NCBI GenBank assembly: GCA_013285405.1
Contig: CP053446.1
Location: 372,001-436,000, forward strand
DNA from: Ignavibacteriota bacterium
Lineage (GTDB): Bacteria > Bacteroidota > Ignavibacteria > Ignavibacteriales > Ignavibacteriaceae
Direction of reading: 5' to 3'
DNA: 64,000 nt
The position numbers were made by a program, and so were the translations under genes. Positions 43,760-52,810 of this stretch are shown in pieces. Under the pieces are notes generated by a model. That model did not search any database and was not told where the DNA came from. It was given only the letters and a program-made list of their open reading frames with translations. The number at the start of each line of letters is the position of its first letter. Position 1 is the first letter of the stretch.

Positions 43760-45150
43760 CAGTTCATAATTTTTCTTTTGATGACTGAAACAAATTCTTC
43801 CATCTTCATTCCTCGTGAACCTTTAACAAGCACTACTGAATTATCTAAACTCATTCCATTTATAAAATTGACAAGTAGTTTTCTATTTGAAAAATGACGT
43901 GATTTAATATTCGTTGTTATCAGTTTTTTATTCAGATATTTCATTAGTGATCCGATTGTATAAACTTCATTAATACCTGATTTTCTGATTTGTTCAATTA
44001 AACCTTCGTGTAGCTTAATGCTTCTACTGCCAAGCTCAAACATATTTCCGAGAAATAAAATTTTTCTTTTGAATGTTTTTATCCTTCCAACTAATTCGAT
44101 TGCTGCTTTAGTTGAATCGGGATTTGCGTTGTATGTATCATCTATCAAAATAAATTTTTTATACTTTTGAACATCGAGTCTGCCTGCGGGAGCTTTTAAT
44201 CTCTTCGCAGCGTTCTTAATTTCTTCAATCGATAATCCCATCTCTAAAGCAACGGTGCAGGCTGCAAGAAAATTTTTTGCAGATTGTTCGCCATAAATTG
44301 GCAGTGTGATATCAAAATGTTTTTTCTTACAATTAATTTCAATTACAGGTTTACCATCGTCACTATAGTTTTTTAGATTAGCCCGAACATCTGTTTTACC
44401 GGAGAAACCATAGCTAAGATGCTCGCCTTGTCTGTAATGTTTTGCTTTAATTATTGGGTCATCATAATTCAAAAAAACTTTTCCGCCATTTTTAATTGTC
44501 TCTTCAAACAGAAACGATTTCTCTTTCCAAACACCGTTTATCGATTTCAAAAATTCAAGATGTGAGACACTAATATTAGTTATCAGGCTATAATCCGGTG
44601 ACAATATTTTTGCAGTGTATGGAATCTCACCAAAATGGTTTGTGCCAAGTTCTGCAACCAAAATCTGGTGAGTATCGTTTGTATTTAAAATTGTTAACGG
44701 CACACCGATATGATTATTATTATTCGATACTGTTTTATTAACACTGAATTTTTCAGAAAGCAATTCTGCGATCATTTCTTTTACTGTAGTTTTTCCGGAA
44801 CTACCGGTTATCCCGATGATTTTAGTATTTAATTTTTTTCGCCAAATTCTTGCTACTTCACCAAGTGCATAGGTTGAATCTTTCACAGATATTATTGGCA
44901 CCTGAACACTTTTAAATTGATTTAAATTTTTATGATTGATCATTACAACCGCGGCACCGTTTTTAATTGCATCATCAATGAATTTATGTCCATCCAGCCG
45001 TTTTCCTTTCAGTGCAATAAATAAAGTGTTTTTTTTAATTTTTCTTGAATCAATTGATACATAATCAATTCTTTTTAACTTATCAGGTTCATAGATCACT
45101 GAACTGGTCAGATTGAAAATATCTTCTATGTTCAGGTGAACTTTTTTCAA
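43759..45150 (-). CDS. murF: UDP-MurNAc-tripeptide D-Ala-D-Ala ligase
   Basis: 463 residues. N-terminal domain (SIDSRKIKKNTLFIALKG), ATP site GITGSSGKTTVKE, AELGTNHFGEI, DDTYNANPDS and VLVKGSRGMKME. Completes the pentapeptide. The D-Ala-D-Ala ligase (ddl) gene is not in this cluster. 4-nt overlap with murE. Confidence 0.96.
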   Translation of the reverse strand: MKKVHLNIEDIFNLTSSVIYEPDKLKRIDYVSIDSRKIKKNTLFIALKGKRLDGHKFIDDAIKNGAAVVMINHKNLNQFKSVQVPIISVKDSTYALGEVARIWRKKLNTKIIGITGSSGKTTVKEMIAELLSEKFSVNKTVSNNNNHIGVPLTILNTNDTHQILVAELGTNHFGEIPYTAKILSPDYSLITNISVSHLEFLKSINGVWKEKSFLFEETIKNGGKVFLNYDDPIIKAKHYRQGEHLSYGFSGKTDVRANLKNYSDDGKPVIEINCKKKHFDITLPIYGEQSAKNFLAACTVALEMGLSIEEIKNAAKRLKAPAGRLDVQKYKKFILIDDTYNANPDSTKAAIELVGRIKTFKRKILFLGNMFELGSRSIKLHEGLIEQIRKSGINEVYTIGSLMKYLNKKLITTNIKSRHFSNRKLLVNFINGMSLDNSVVLVKGSRGMKMEEFVSVIKRKIMN

Positions 45151-46616
45151 ATTCCAAGATATTTTTTTGCAATCTCTTTATCAGAGAAATGATGTCTTAC
45201 ATTTCCGATTTCCTGATAATCCTCGTGACCTTTTCCTGCAATGAGTATCACAGAATTTTTCTGGCTCTTCTTAATAGCTTCTTCAATTGCTTTTTCTCTG
45301 TCTTCAATAACCTTATAATTATCAGTTGTTATCCCTGCTTTTATATCTTCAATAATTTCTGAAGGATTTTCATTCCGCGGATTATCGGATGTAACAATAA
45401 CATCATCACTGAGTTCAGTTGCTATTTTACCCATTAATGGACGTTTAAGTTTATCGCGGTTTCCGCCGCAGCCAAATACTGTAAAGACCGGATTTTTTTT
45501 ATCGGTAATTTTTCTAATTACCATCAAAGTTTTTTCAAGACTATCCGGTGTGTGTGAATAATCAATAATTATTTTTCTTGTTCCGTTCGCAAGAACTTCA
45601 AATCTTCCTGGTACCTGCGGAGTAGTTGATATTCCTTTAGCAATAACATCGTCCTTTATTCCTGAAAGTTTGGCGGCAGCAAATGCGCCCGCAGCATTGT
45701 ATGCATTAAAATCTCCTACAAGAGTAGTCTTTAACTGGTAATCTTTATTTTCATAATTAATTGTGAATGATGTTCCTGAAAGACCACAATTGATATTTGA
45801 AATTCTGAATTGAGAGTTTGTATTCATTCCAAATGAATATTTAAGTGCCGGACAATCTTTTATAACATCAATGCTATGAAGATCATCCAGATTAAATAAT
45901 GCAGATGAAGAAACAGGCAGAGAATCGAATAAAATTTTCTTTGCATTAAGATAATTCTGGAAGTCGCCGTGAAAATCAAGATGTTCGGCTGTAATATTTG
46001 TGAACACAGCGAATGTAAAATCCAATCCATACACTCTTTTAAGAACAAGTGAATGAGAAGAAACTTCCATAACAGCAAAATCACATCCCGAAGTATGTAT
46101 CCGGTTTAACATTTTATTCAGATCATTCGATTCCGGAGTTGTCAGACGTGATTCTATTTTTTCTTTACCAATGTAGTTCGAAATTGTTCCTATCAAACCA
46201 ACTTTATAACCGGATGTCTCGTATATGTTTTTTAGAAAATAGGATGTCGTCGTTTTTCCATTTGTTCCTGTTATACCAATTAATCTTAGTTTTTTTGATG
46301 GGTTGTCGAAAAAGGCTTTAGATAATTCTGCTAATGCTCTGCGACCATCTTCAACAATTATCTTAATTACTTTTAAATGATTTACAAGTGAATCAGGTAT
46401 TGCATCACTGTTTTCCAACACTACTGCAATAGCTTTTTTATTCAGTGCATCCTGTACAAACAGATGACCATCAGTTTTATATCCTTTAATAGCCACAAAA
46501 ACAGAACCGTCTGCTACTTTTCTTGAATCATACTCGATCCCGGTTACTTCCTGATGAGGTGGAGTTCCAATAACCTGAATTGAGGTAACTTTATTTAATA
46601 ATTCGTTCAGTAACAT
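45147..46616 (-). CDS. murE: UDP-MurNAc-Ala-Glu--meso-DAP ligase
   Basis: The ATG at 46616 is taken (489 residues) because it overlaps the ftsI stop as TAATG; a frame extension of 13 codons upstream lies inside ftsI. GITGTNGKTTTSYF is the ATP site, and TSDNPRNENP carries the DNPR motif that selects meso-diaminopimelate over lysine. This indicates a Gram-negative-type peptidoglycan. Confidence 0.97.
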   Translation of the reverse strand: MLLNELLNKVTSIQVIGTPPHQEVTGIEYDSRKVADGSVFVAIKGYKTDGHLFVQDALNKKAIAVVLENSDAIPDSLVNHLKVIKIIVEDGRRALAELSKAFFDNPSKKLRLIGITGTNGKTTTSYFLKNIYETSGYKVGLIGTISNYIGKEKIESRLTTPESNDLNKMLNRIHTSGCDFAVMEVSSHSLVLKRVYGLDFTFAVFTNITAEHLDFHGDFQNYLNAKKILFDSLPVSSSALFNLDDLHSIDVIKDCPALKYSFGMNTNSQFRISNINCGLSGTSFTINYENKDYQLKTTLVGDFNAYNAAGAFAAAKLSGIKDDVIAKGISTTPQVPGRFEVLANGTRKIIIDYSHTPDSLEKTLMVIRKITDKKNPVFTVFGCGGNRDKLKRPLMGKIATELSDDVIVTSDNPRNENPSEIIEDIKAGITTDNYKVIEDREKAIEEAIKKSQKNSVILIAGKGHEDYQEIGNVRHHFSDKEIAKKYLGI

Positions 46617-48619
46617 TAATATATCCTTGCACCTGTAGGAGTTATCGGAGAACAAGTAAGTATGCAGGTTTTCTTTTTATCTATTGCGTTTCCGGGGGAA
46701 ATACTTTGCTCAGTTACAACTCCCGAACCTGATACAGACCATTTAATTTTTAAATCATTTAATATTAATATCGCCTCCTTTATTGTTTTTCCTGTTAAAT
46801 CTGGCATCAGATTTTTTCCTCTGCTGGAGATGAAAATATTCTGTGTGCCTGTGATAGAAGATCTGTTTTTCGATTCAAGTTCAACAATATTGTCGTTAAA
46901 AGAGTCACCCTTGTGTTCAGTAATTTTAATATCCTGATGAGGAACAGAGTTATCGTACATCCCATTTTCCAAATCATGAATTCTTGAAATTATTTTTTTA
47001 AAAACCGGGGCTGAAACGGCTCCGCCATAGTACTGCCCTTTTGGTTTATTGATCAAGACAAAGCACACAATTTCCGGTTTATCAGCAGGATAAAATCCTA
47101 TGAATGAAGAATAGTATTGAGTATTAGAATATTTACCATCAATTACGAGTTTTGAAGTTCCTGTTTTTCCTCCAATAGAAAGCGATTCGATTTTTGCCTG
47201 GCTGCCAGTTCCGTTTTCAACAGCTCCCAATAAAATATTTCGCATTCGCTCGGATGTTTTTTCTGAAACTACTCTTCTAACCGCAACAGGTGAAAACTCT
47301 TCTACTATTTTTCCATTTTTATCAACTTGCCTCTTGACAATTTGTGGACGATACAAGATACCGCCATTTACCACAGCACAGAAAGCATTAGTTAATTGAA
47401 GAGGTGTAACCGAAATATTATATCCGTGAGACATGTAAGTTTTTGTTAGTTTAGACCATTTGTCAAGTTCTACGAGTTTTCCAGTAACTTCACCCGGAAG
47501 TGAGATTGATGTAAAGGTTCCAAATCCAAAGCCCCGCACATATTGATAATATTTTTCATCACTAATCCGCTGGACCAGTTTGGCTATACCAATGTTACTC
47601 GATTCTTCAATAATTTCCCTGACGGTTAATGATTCAAACTTATGTGTATCTCTGATGTAGTTGTTTCTGAATTTGTAAACTCCGTTTTCGACATTAATTC
47701 TTTCAGCTTCATTACAAGCTTTTTCTTCCAGTAATGCAGCAAGTGTTATAACCTTAAAAGTTGATCCTGGTTCGTAAGAATCTGTAATTGCCCGGTTCTT
47801 CCTTTCAAAATCATTGTATTCCCAGAAATTATTTGGATCATAATCGTTGATATTTGCTAAAGCAAGTATCTCGCCCGAATTTGGATTCATAATAATGCAA
47901 GTTGCAGATTCACCGCCATTTGACTTTAAACTTTCTTTGAGTTCCTCTTCTGCGATTGCCTGATATCTCTTATCAATTGTGAGATAAATATCATCGCCAG
48001 GAACTGAAGGTTGAGTTTCATTTTCTGAAATTGAAATTATATCCCCCATAGCATTTCGTTCTACTATCCTGAATCCGTCTCTTCCTTTTAAGATGTGATC
48101 AAAACTTTTTGAAATTCCGTTAACTCCTTTATAATCATTATCAACGTACCCGATGATATGTGAAGCGAGTGAGCCATAATGGAAGACACTCACGGGTTCT
48201 TCAACATAAAAGAATGCGTGATTCTTATATTCAAAAAGGTTAACTGATTTTTCAAAGGAGACTTTTTTCTCAAGACAGATGGTCTTCCCTGTTCCTCTCA
48301 TAAGATTTAAATAATGTTTCTTACTTTTTCCGATAACTTTTGAAAAGATGCCGGCAAGTTTAGTTTTCTCGGTCTGAGGAAGCATGCGTAGATCAACAAA
48401 GAAAGAATAATCATTTCTATTATATACCAGTAAAACCTCATTCCGGTCAAAGATAAACCCTCGCTCTGCTTTTATTGTTTGAGTGTTGGTCTGTTGTCGT
48501 TTTGCGAAATAACTAAGTTCATCACTTTTTACAATTTGAAGATTAATTAATCTGTACACTAATGCACCGAATAGAAGCATTGTAAAAATCAGCACTAAAA
48601 GAACCCGGGAATTATTCAT
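46616..48619 (-). CDS. ftsI: Septal transpeptidase FtsI (PBP3-like) with PASTA domain
   Basis: The ATG at 48619 (667 residues) is preferred; it overlaps ftsL by 8 nt, and a 10-codon extension lies inside ftsL. One N-terminal membrane helix (VLLVLIFTMLLFGALVYRL), PBP dimer domain, then transpeptidase motifs STFK (S-x-x-K), SSN (S-x-N) and KTG in GGKTGTSK. The C-terminal segment LMPDLTGKTIKEAIL...SISPG is one PASTA domain, common in Bacteroidota FtsI. It crosslinks septal peptidoglycan with FtsW. Confidence 0.95.
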   Translation of the reverse strand: MNNSRVLLVLIFTMLLFGALVYRLINLQIVKSDELSYFAKRQQTNTQTIKAERGFIFDRNEVLLVYNRNDYSFFVDLRMLPQTEKTKLAGIFSKVIGKSKKHYLNLMRGTGKTICLEKKVSFEKSVNLFEYKNHAFFYVEEPVSVFHYGSLASHIIGYVDNDYKGVNGISKSFDHILKGRDGFRIVERNAMGDIISISENETQPSVPGDDIYLTIDKRYQAIAEEELKESLKSNGGESATCIIMNPNSGEILALANINDYDPNNFWEYNDFERKNRAITDSYEPGSTFKVITLAALLEEKACNEAERINVENGVYKFRNNYIRDTHKFESLTVREIIEESSNIGIAKLVQRISDEKYYQYVRGFGFGTFTSISLPGEVTGKLVELDKWSKLTKTYMSHGYNISVTPLQLTNAFCAVVNGGILYRPQIVKRQVDKNGKIVEEFSPVAVRRVVSEKTSERMRNILLGAVENGTGSQAKIESLSIGGKTGTSKLVIDGKYSNTQYYSSFIGFYPADKPEIVCFVLINKPKGQYYGGAVSAPVFKKIISRIHDLENGMYDNSVPHQDIKITEHKGDSFNDNIVELESKNRSSITGTQNIFISSRGKNLMPDLTGKTIKEAILILNDLKIKWSVSGSGVVTEQSISPGNAIDKKKTCILTCSPITPTGARIY

Positions 48620-48944
48620 TCGGAATTCCAGCATTTTCTGAGAGTTCAATGATGTCTGATTTCAGAATAGTAATTCTATTTTCCTCATCATTTGTAGTAT
48701 CGGTCAGACCTAATTCGAGCACAGCATACTTCTTTACCAAATCTTCTGCAGTAAGCATTTGATAGTTCGCTTTTAGTCCTACCATAACAGTCTTTTCTGT
48801 TTTTATTATATTCTCTAACTGCGTTAGTTCACGCTGTAGTTCTTCATATTTTAAACGCATTCCCTGTACGATGAGAATTATGATTGTTATTAAAATCAAA
48901 AAAGAAGCAATAACAACAATTAAAGGTTTAGAAGTTTGTTTCAT
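48612..48944 (-). CDS. ftsL: Cell division protein FtsL
   Basis: 110 residues: short cytoplasmic start, one membrane helix (PLIVVIASFLILITIIILIV), then a coiled coil (YEELQRELTQLENIIKTEKT) and the AEDLVKKYAVLELGL element typical of FtsL-like proteins before ftsI. Sequence is weakly conserved; identity rests on topology and place between rsmH and ftsI. Overlaps both by 4 and 8 nt. Confidence 0.88.
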   Translation of the reverse strand: MKQTSKPLIVVIASFLILITIIILIVQGMRLKYEELQRELTQLENIIKTEKTVMVGLKANYQMLTAEDLVKKYAVLELGLTDTTNDEENRITILKSDIIELSENAGIPNE

Positions 48945-49865
48945 ATTCTCTCAGCAACTCTCAATTTTGCACTGCGCGCTCGTTTATTATTTAATATTTC
49001 AAATTCTGACGGAACAATCGGTTTTTTTGTAAGAATATTTAATCTTTTCACTTTACCACAATTACAAATCGGCGAATCTGGAGGACAAACACAACTCAGG
49101 TTTTCGTATTTAAAGAAATCTTTTACGATCCTATCTTCAAGAGAATGATAACTGATTACAACCAATCTTCCGCCCTTTCTTAATACAGGCAAAGAATTAT
49201 TAAGAAATGATTTTAGTACAGCAAGCTCATCATTAACATATATTCGCAACGCCTGGAAAACACGTGATAATGTTTTAGTCAGATACTTCGGGTTAGTTAC
49301 CGATGCAATTATTTTTTTTAATTCATCAGTAGATTCAATTCTTTTTTTATCACGAGCTAAAGAAATCTGATGCGCTATTTTTCTTGAATTTTTCTCTTCA
49401 CCATAATTGTAAATTACATCGGCGATTTTATCTTCGGATTCCTCATTAATAAAATCCGCAGCAGTTTTCTTGAAGCTTTTATCTAATCGGAGATCCAGTG
49501 CTGAATCAACACTGTAAGAAAAACCTGCTGCGGCATTATCCAGTTGAAAAGAAGAAACTCCCAGGTCCGCGAAAATTCCGTCAAAGAACTCTAACGATTC
49601 TATCTTCGCGATAACATCAACAAACGAAAAATTGAAGTTATACAGTTTAATTCTATCCTTATTATTAAATTTATTTTTACAATAATTGAAAGCATTCAGA
49701 TCTACATCAGTAGAGACAATTTTACCCTTCGTACTTAATCTGTTAAAAATTTCCTCAGTATGTCCGCCAAATCCAAGTGTCCCTTCAAAGTAAATTCCAT
49801 CTTTACTTAGTAACTAAGTAGTCAACGCTTTCTTTCAGTAAAACAGGAGAATGAACCAGAAACAT
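48941..49865 (-). CDS. rsmH: 16S rRNA m4C1402 methyltransferase, with apparent +1 frameshift
   Basis: Starts at ATG 49865 in TAATG overlap with mraZ: HSPVLLKESVDYLVTK, then TAA (49805-49803). Skipping one T gives KDGIYFEGTLGFGGHTEEIF and an open frame through FADLGVSSFQLD, FSYSVDSALDLRLD, SYHSLEDRIVKDFF to the stop at 48941: about 307 residues, the usual length. GTLGFGGHTE is the SAM motif. No start codon lies in the main frame before residue 200, so without the shift the protein is lost. The break sits in an inverted repeat (49804-49820). Sequencing error is most likely; a disabled gene or +1 recoding is possible. Confidence 0.8.
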
Positions 49866-50302
49866 TAATCGGTCATTACTTTAGAGGCAATCTCTTCATA
49901 ACTCATAGGAGACTGCTTCAAGTATTCATCATACACTTTTGGATTCCAGACTTCAATTTTTCTCAGAGCACCAATGATCAAAACTTCTTTCTCAATCTTT
50001 GCATAGTCAATCAGCATTTGAGGGATCAATATTCTTGACTGCGAATCCATGATATCTTCGTGTGCATATTGAACGAACATTCTTATAAATCTAAGATCGT
50101 CAGGTTGGAACTGGTTAAGCTTCAAAAGTTTTTCTTCAATTTTCTGCCATTCATCCAGGGGGTACAAATCAATACAACTTGATAACCCTTTGGTCATCAC
50201 AATAGTATCATTTGCATCGGGCGAAATGTGTTTGCGTACTTTTGCCGGAATGCTAATTCTGCTCTTTGAATCTATCGAATATGTAAACTGACCTTTAAAC
50301 AA
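49865..50302 (-). CDS. mraZ: Transcriptional regulator MraZ
   Basis: 145 residues, two SpoVT/AbrB-type half domains. FKGQFTYSIDSKSRISIPAKVRK and DSQSRILIPQMLIDYA carry the twice-repeated D-x-x-x-R-I-x-I-P pattern. MraZ binds direct repeats ahead of its own gene and represses the cluster; such repeats are seen at 50328-50353. First gene of the dcw cluster. Confidence 0.96.
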   Translation of the reverse strand: MFKGQFTYSIDSKSRISIPAKVRKHISPDANDTIVMTKGLSSCIDLYPLDEWQKIEEKLLKLNQFQPDDLRFIRMFVQYAHEDIMDSQSRILIPQMLIDYAKIEKEVLIIGALRKIEVWNPKVYDEYLKQSPMSYEEIASKVMTD

Positions 50303-50327
50303 TTTAATACCATTATTTGGGAATATT

Positions 50328-50353
50328 CACCACTTTTCCCCACAACACCCCGA
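50328..50353 (-). promoter_or_regulatory. MraZ-box-like operator, three direct repeats of 10-bp period
   Basis: On the minus strand TCGGGG, GTGGGG and GTGGTG occur with an exact 10-bp period (plus-strand 50348-50353, 50338-50343, 50328-50333), ending 26 nt before the mraZ start. TGGGN or GTGG repeats of 10-bp period are the known MraZ recognition pattern. A TTGACT hexamer (377-382 in 50377-50382) upstream could be a -35 box. Autoregulation of the cluster is inferred. Confidence 0.6.
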
Positions 50354-50485
50354 AAATAATGGAAAATTTTACTGAAAGTCAAGAAGTATTTTAAAAAAAT
50401 AAAAATTTAAGTTAAGATTTATCCGGACGGACCTGTGGGTCTAAAAGGGGAAATAACAGAAAAGTAAGACTAAAATCCATAGTCG

Positions 50486-50558
50486 AGCCAACTGCCGGAA
50501 TCGAACCGGCGACCTGCTCATTACGAATGAGCTGCTCTACCAGCTGAGCTAAGTTGGC
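50486..50558 (-). tRNA. tRNA-Thr (anticodon CGU)
   Basis: 73-nt cloverleaf: acceptor GCCAACT/AGTTGGC with discriminator U, D-arm with AGCTCAGCTGGTAGAGC, anticodon stem GCTCA/TGAGC around loop TTCGTAA (anticodon CGU, reads ACG), T-arm GCCGGTTCGATTCCGGC. CCA is not encoded. Confidence 0.97.
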
Positions 50559-50644
50559 TAAAAAAAATTCTACCGATTATTTTTATTATATATACATGCA
50601 TCTGATCATCCATAATTCTGATGCTGCTATACAACTATAAATCG

Positions 50645-50740
50645 TTATCTAATTTTCTTTTTGTGTCTGTTTTTCCTTAATCGTTTTTTTCTTTTATGAG
50701 TAGACATTTTATGACGTTTTCTTTTTCTTCCACAAGGCAT
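50645..50740 (-). CDS. 31-residue basic AURKAIP1/COX24-type protein
   Basis: ATG at 50740, AAGGAAAA ribosome site 5 nt upstream, stop TAA at 50645. MPCGRKRKRHKMSTHKRKKR then LRKNRHKKKIR: extremely Lys/Arg-rich, with PCG at the start. This is the family annotated as AURKAIP1/COX24 domain-containing (mS38-like) protein in Bacteroidota, thought to bind the small ribosomal subunit. It is missed by usual length cut-offs. It lies 87 nt from tRNA-Thr on the same strand. Confidence 0.82.
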   Translation of the reverse strand: MPCGRKRKRHKMSTHKRKKRLRKNRHKKKIR

Positions 50741-50764
50741 TCGATTTTCCTTTTCTTAAATTGA

Positions 50765-51631
50765 TTAATGTGAGGTTAATAATTCCTGAGCTCTTTTACC
50801 TGCATCTGAGTTTGGATCTATTTCAACTGTTTTTTTGAACCATTCTTTTGAAGCTTCCATATTTCTTGCCGTGAGATTTACGATTCCAAGATTTAAATGA
50901 GCAATTTGATGTTTAGGCTGATACTTGAGCGCGTTTTCCATTTCTGCTATGGCTGTATTGTAGTCATTTAAATTGTAATAACAAATCGCCATATCAACCC
51001 GTGCATCCGCGTTTGCAGGATTTTTGATTAAATAGTTTTTATAATTTGTTACAGCTTTCTCGAAAAGACCTGAATCCTGAAGTAAGTGTGCAAGATGTAA
51101 AGTTGATTCCATATCTTCAGGATTAGCAGCAATTTTATTTTCCAGATTATTTATCTCCTGCATATTCGCCATATTAACAGTAGAATTCTGCGATTCAGTA
51201 TTCATCTGTGTCACATTTTGCTGAACCCCGGAATCAAAAACTCCTGTAACTATTAAGATGGTAATGAATGTAACTACAACTACTAAAGAAATGATCAGAA
51301 TTTTTTTATTATCAAGCACTTTTTCATTATTAGCTTTATTCTCTTTGCTGTTTATCTTCTCAGAATTTACGTTCCGTTGGATAGTTTTCCTTGTCTGCTG
51401 CTTTTCAGTTGTATTATATTTTCTATCCTTCAACAAAATTCCGCAACTGAAACAAACAGAATTTTCAATCGGATTTTCTTCTCCACAATTCTTACAAATA
51501 ACAATCTGGTTGGAATTTTTAACAGGTTTATCTTGTAAATAATCCCCAGCGGATGTAATCCTGCAACCACAATTAGGACAGAAATTAAATTCCCCTTCGA
51601 ATTTGAAACCACATTCTTTACAATAATTCAC
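50765..51631 (-). CDS. Zinc-ribbon membrane protein with TPR repeats
   Basis: 288 residues: two N-terminal zinc ribbons (CKECGFKFEGEFNFCPNCG, about 4-22; CKNCGEENPIENSVCFSCG, about 47-65), a Lys-rich linker, one membrane helix (ILIISLVVVVTFITILIVTG, about 111-130), then TPR units (ATLHLAHLLQDSGLFEKAV-like, PADARVDMAICYYNLNDY, KHQIAHLNLGIVNLTARN). A protein-interaction role at the membrane is likely; no catalytic site. Its start lies 6 nt from the HU gene stop. Confidence 0.82.
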   Translation of the reverse strand: MNYCKECGFKFEGEFNFCPNCGCRITSAGDYLQDKPVKNSNQIVICKNCGEENPIENSVCFSCGILLKDRKYNTTEKQQTRKTIQRNVNSEKINSKENKANNEKVLDNKKILIISLVVVVTFITILIVTGVFDSGVQQNVTQMNTESQNSTVNMANMQEINNLENKIAANPEDMESTLHLAHLLQDSGLFEKAVTNYKNYLIKNPANADARVDMAICYYNLNDYNTAIAEMENALKYQPKHQIAHLNLGIVNLTARNMEASKEWFKKTVEIDPNSDAGKRAQELLTSH

Positions 51632-51637
51632 TATTCA

Positions 51638-51937
51638 TTATCTCCGGTTTTTTTCCAGCATACCTGTATTTACCAAATCTTTAAAGTCCTTCGAAAATTT
51701 AAATGATGGAACATAATGTTCAGGAACAAAAACTGATTCACCAGTTTTTGGATTTCTGGCTTGTCGCGCATTTTTCTTTTTTACTCTGTAACTACCAAAA
51801 CCTCTTATCTCTATTCCCTTACCTTCTTTTAACGCTTCAATAACAGTCTTTAAAAACCCTTCTACAATTGCTTCAGTTTCTAATTTGGTAAGCCCAGTAC
51901 CGGCTGCAACTTTATCAACAATGTCAGCCTTTGTCAT
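51638..51937 (-). CDS. HU/IHF-family DNA-binding protein
   Basis: 99 residues. TKADIVDKVAAGTGLTKLET (2-21), GIEIRGFGSYRVKKKNARQARNPKTGE (the beta-arm region, cited in pieces: RGFGSYRVKKKNARQ and RNPKTGESV) and the final VPSFKFSKDFKDLVN. Nucleoid protein that bends DNA. Divergent from the copper cassette with a 194-bp gap. Confidence 0.95.
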   Translation of the reverse strand: MTKADIVDKVAAGTGLTKLETEAIVEGFLKTVIEALKEGKGIEIRGFGSYRVKKKNARQARNPKTGESVFVPEHYVPSFKFSKDFKDLVNTGMLEKNRR

Positions 51938-52131
51938 CTTATATACCTTTTACTTAATAATTAAATAATTAATTTTTAAAATCAGGGCGTTAAGGTAAGC
52001 AAGTTTTGCTGTAAAATCAATCAATATAGTCAGTTACAGGAATATACATACAGAATCAAGCTAATGGTTAGATTTTTTTCATTTCTAATCAAATTCCGAA
52101 TTGCTAATTTTTTAACAAAAATTGAATTATT

Positions 52132-52701
52132 ATGGAAACCAAGCTTTACATAAAAAATATGGTATGCGATCGCTGCATTAAAGTTGTTAAATCTGAATTA
52201 AGTCAATTGGGTTATAATGTTGTTCAGATTACTCTCGGCGAGGCGATTATTGAATCAGATAAATCCCACGATTTAACTGAGATTAAAAATGTTCTTGTTG
52301 GGAACGGTTTTGATTTGGTTGATGATAAAACTTCTAAACTCATAGAGAAAATTAAAGTTCTGATTATAAATAAAATTCATCATGATTCTGAAGCACTTGA
52401 AAAGTTCAGTTTTTCAAAATTCATTTCCAAAGAAATTGCCGTTAATTACAGTCACCTAAGTTCTGTTTTTTCGGCTGGTGAAGGAATCACAATTGAAAAA
52501 TTTATAATCAAACAGAAGATTGAAAAAGTGAAAGAGTTATTAACGTATGACGAATTAACATTAAGTGAAATAGCATATAAGTTAGGTTATAGCAGTGTTC
52601 AACATCTGTCTAATCAGTTTAGACAAGTTACCGGTTTAAATCCTACATATTTCAAGAAACTTAAAGACCGAAAAAGAAATCCACTAGATCATTTGGAATG
52701 A
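52132..52701 (+). CDS. HMA-AraC fusion regulator, likely copper-responsive
   Basis: 189 residues. N-terminal heavy-metal-associated domain with MVCDRC (M-x-C-x-x-C, about residues 10-15) and a C-terminal AraC/XylS HTH (LTLSEIAYKLGYSSVQHLSNQF, cited in pieces LTLSEIAYKLGY and VQHLSNQFRQVTGLNP). A metal-binding domain joined to a DNA-binding one makes a one-component sensor plausible. It precedes CopZ and CopA on the same strand. Metal (Cu+, Zn2+) and sign of regulation are inferred. Confidence 0.85.
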   Translation: METKLYIKNMVCDRCIKVVKSELSQLGYNVVQITLGEAIIESDKSHDLTEIKNVLVGNGFDLVDDKTSKLIEKIKVLIINKIHHDSEALEKFSFSKFISKEIAVNYSHLSSVFSAGEGITIEKFIIKQKIEKVKELLTYDELTLSEIAYKLGYSSVQHLSNQFRQVTGLNPTYFKKLKDRKRNPLDHLE

Positions 52702-52708
52702 TGCACTA

Positions 52709-52741
52709 ATAATTTGTAACATTTCCACAATAATCTGTAAC
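52709..52741 (+). promoter_or_regulatory. 21-bp-spaced direct repeat, candidate AraC-type operator
   Basis: ATAATTTGTAAC (52709-52720) and ATAATCTGTAAC (52730-52741) match at 11 of 12 positions with 21-bp spacing (two helix turns), 70 nt before the copZ start. AraC-type dimers bind such direct half sites. The related GTTACAG occurs inverted at 52033-52039 upstream of the regulator itself. Confidence 0.55.
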
Positions 52742-52810
52742 GCACTTCCTGAACTCTGTACTTAAATTTGTTCCGTAATTAAATAATAAAAAATTTATGT
52801 TAGGATAATA

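Noticed and set aside
46616-46655. Longer murE start (ATG 39 nt upstream)
   Set aside because: It overlaps ftsI coding sequence, while the ATG at 46616 gives the usual TAATG coupling and family length.
49803-49805. Programmed prfB-like frameshift in rsmH
   Set aside because: The slippery CTT codon and an upstream ribosome-like site that drive prfB shifting are absent; an indel is the simpler reading.
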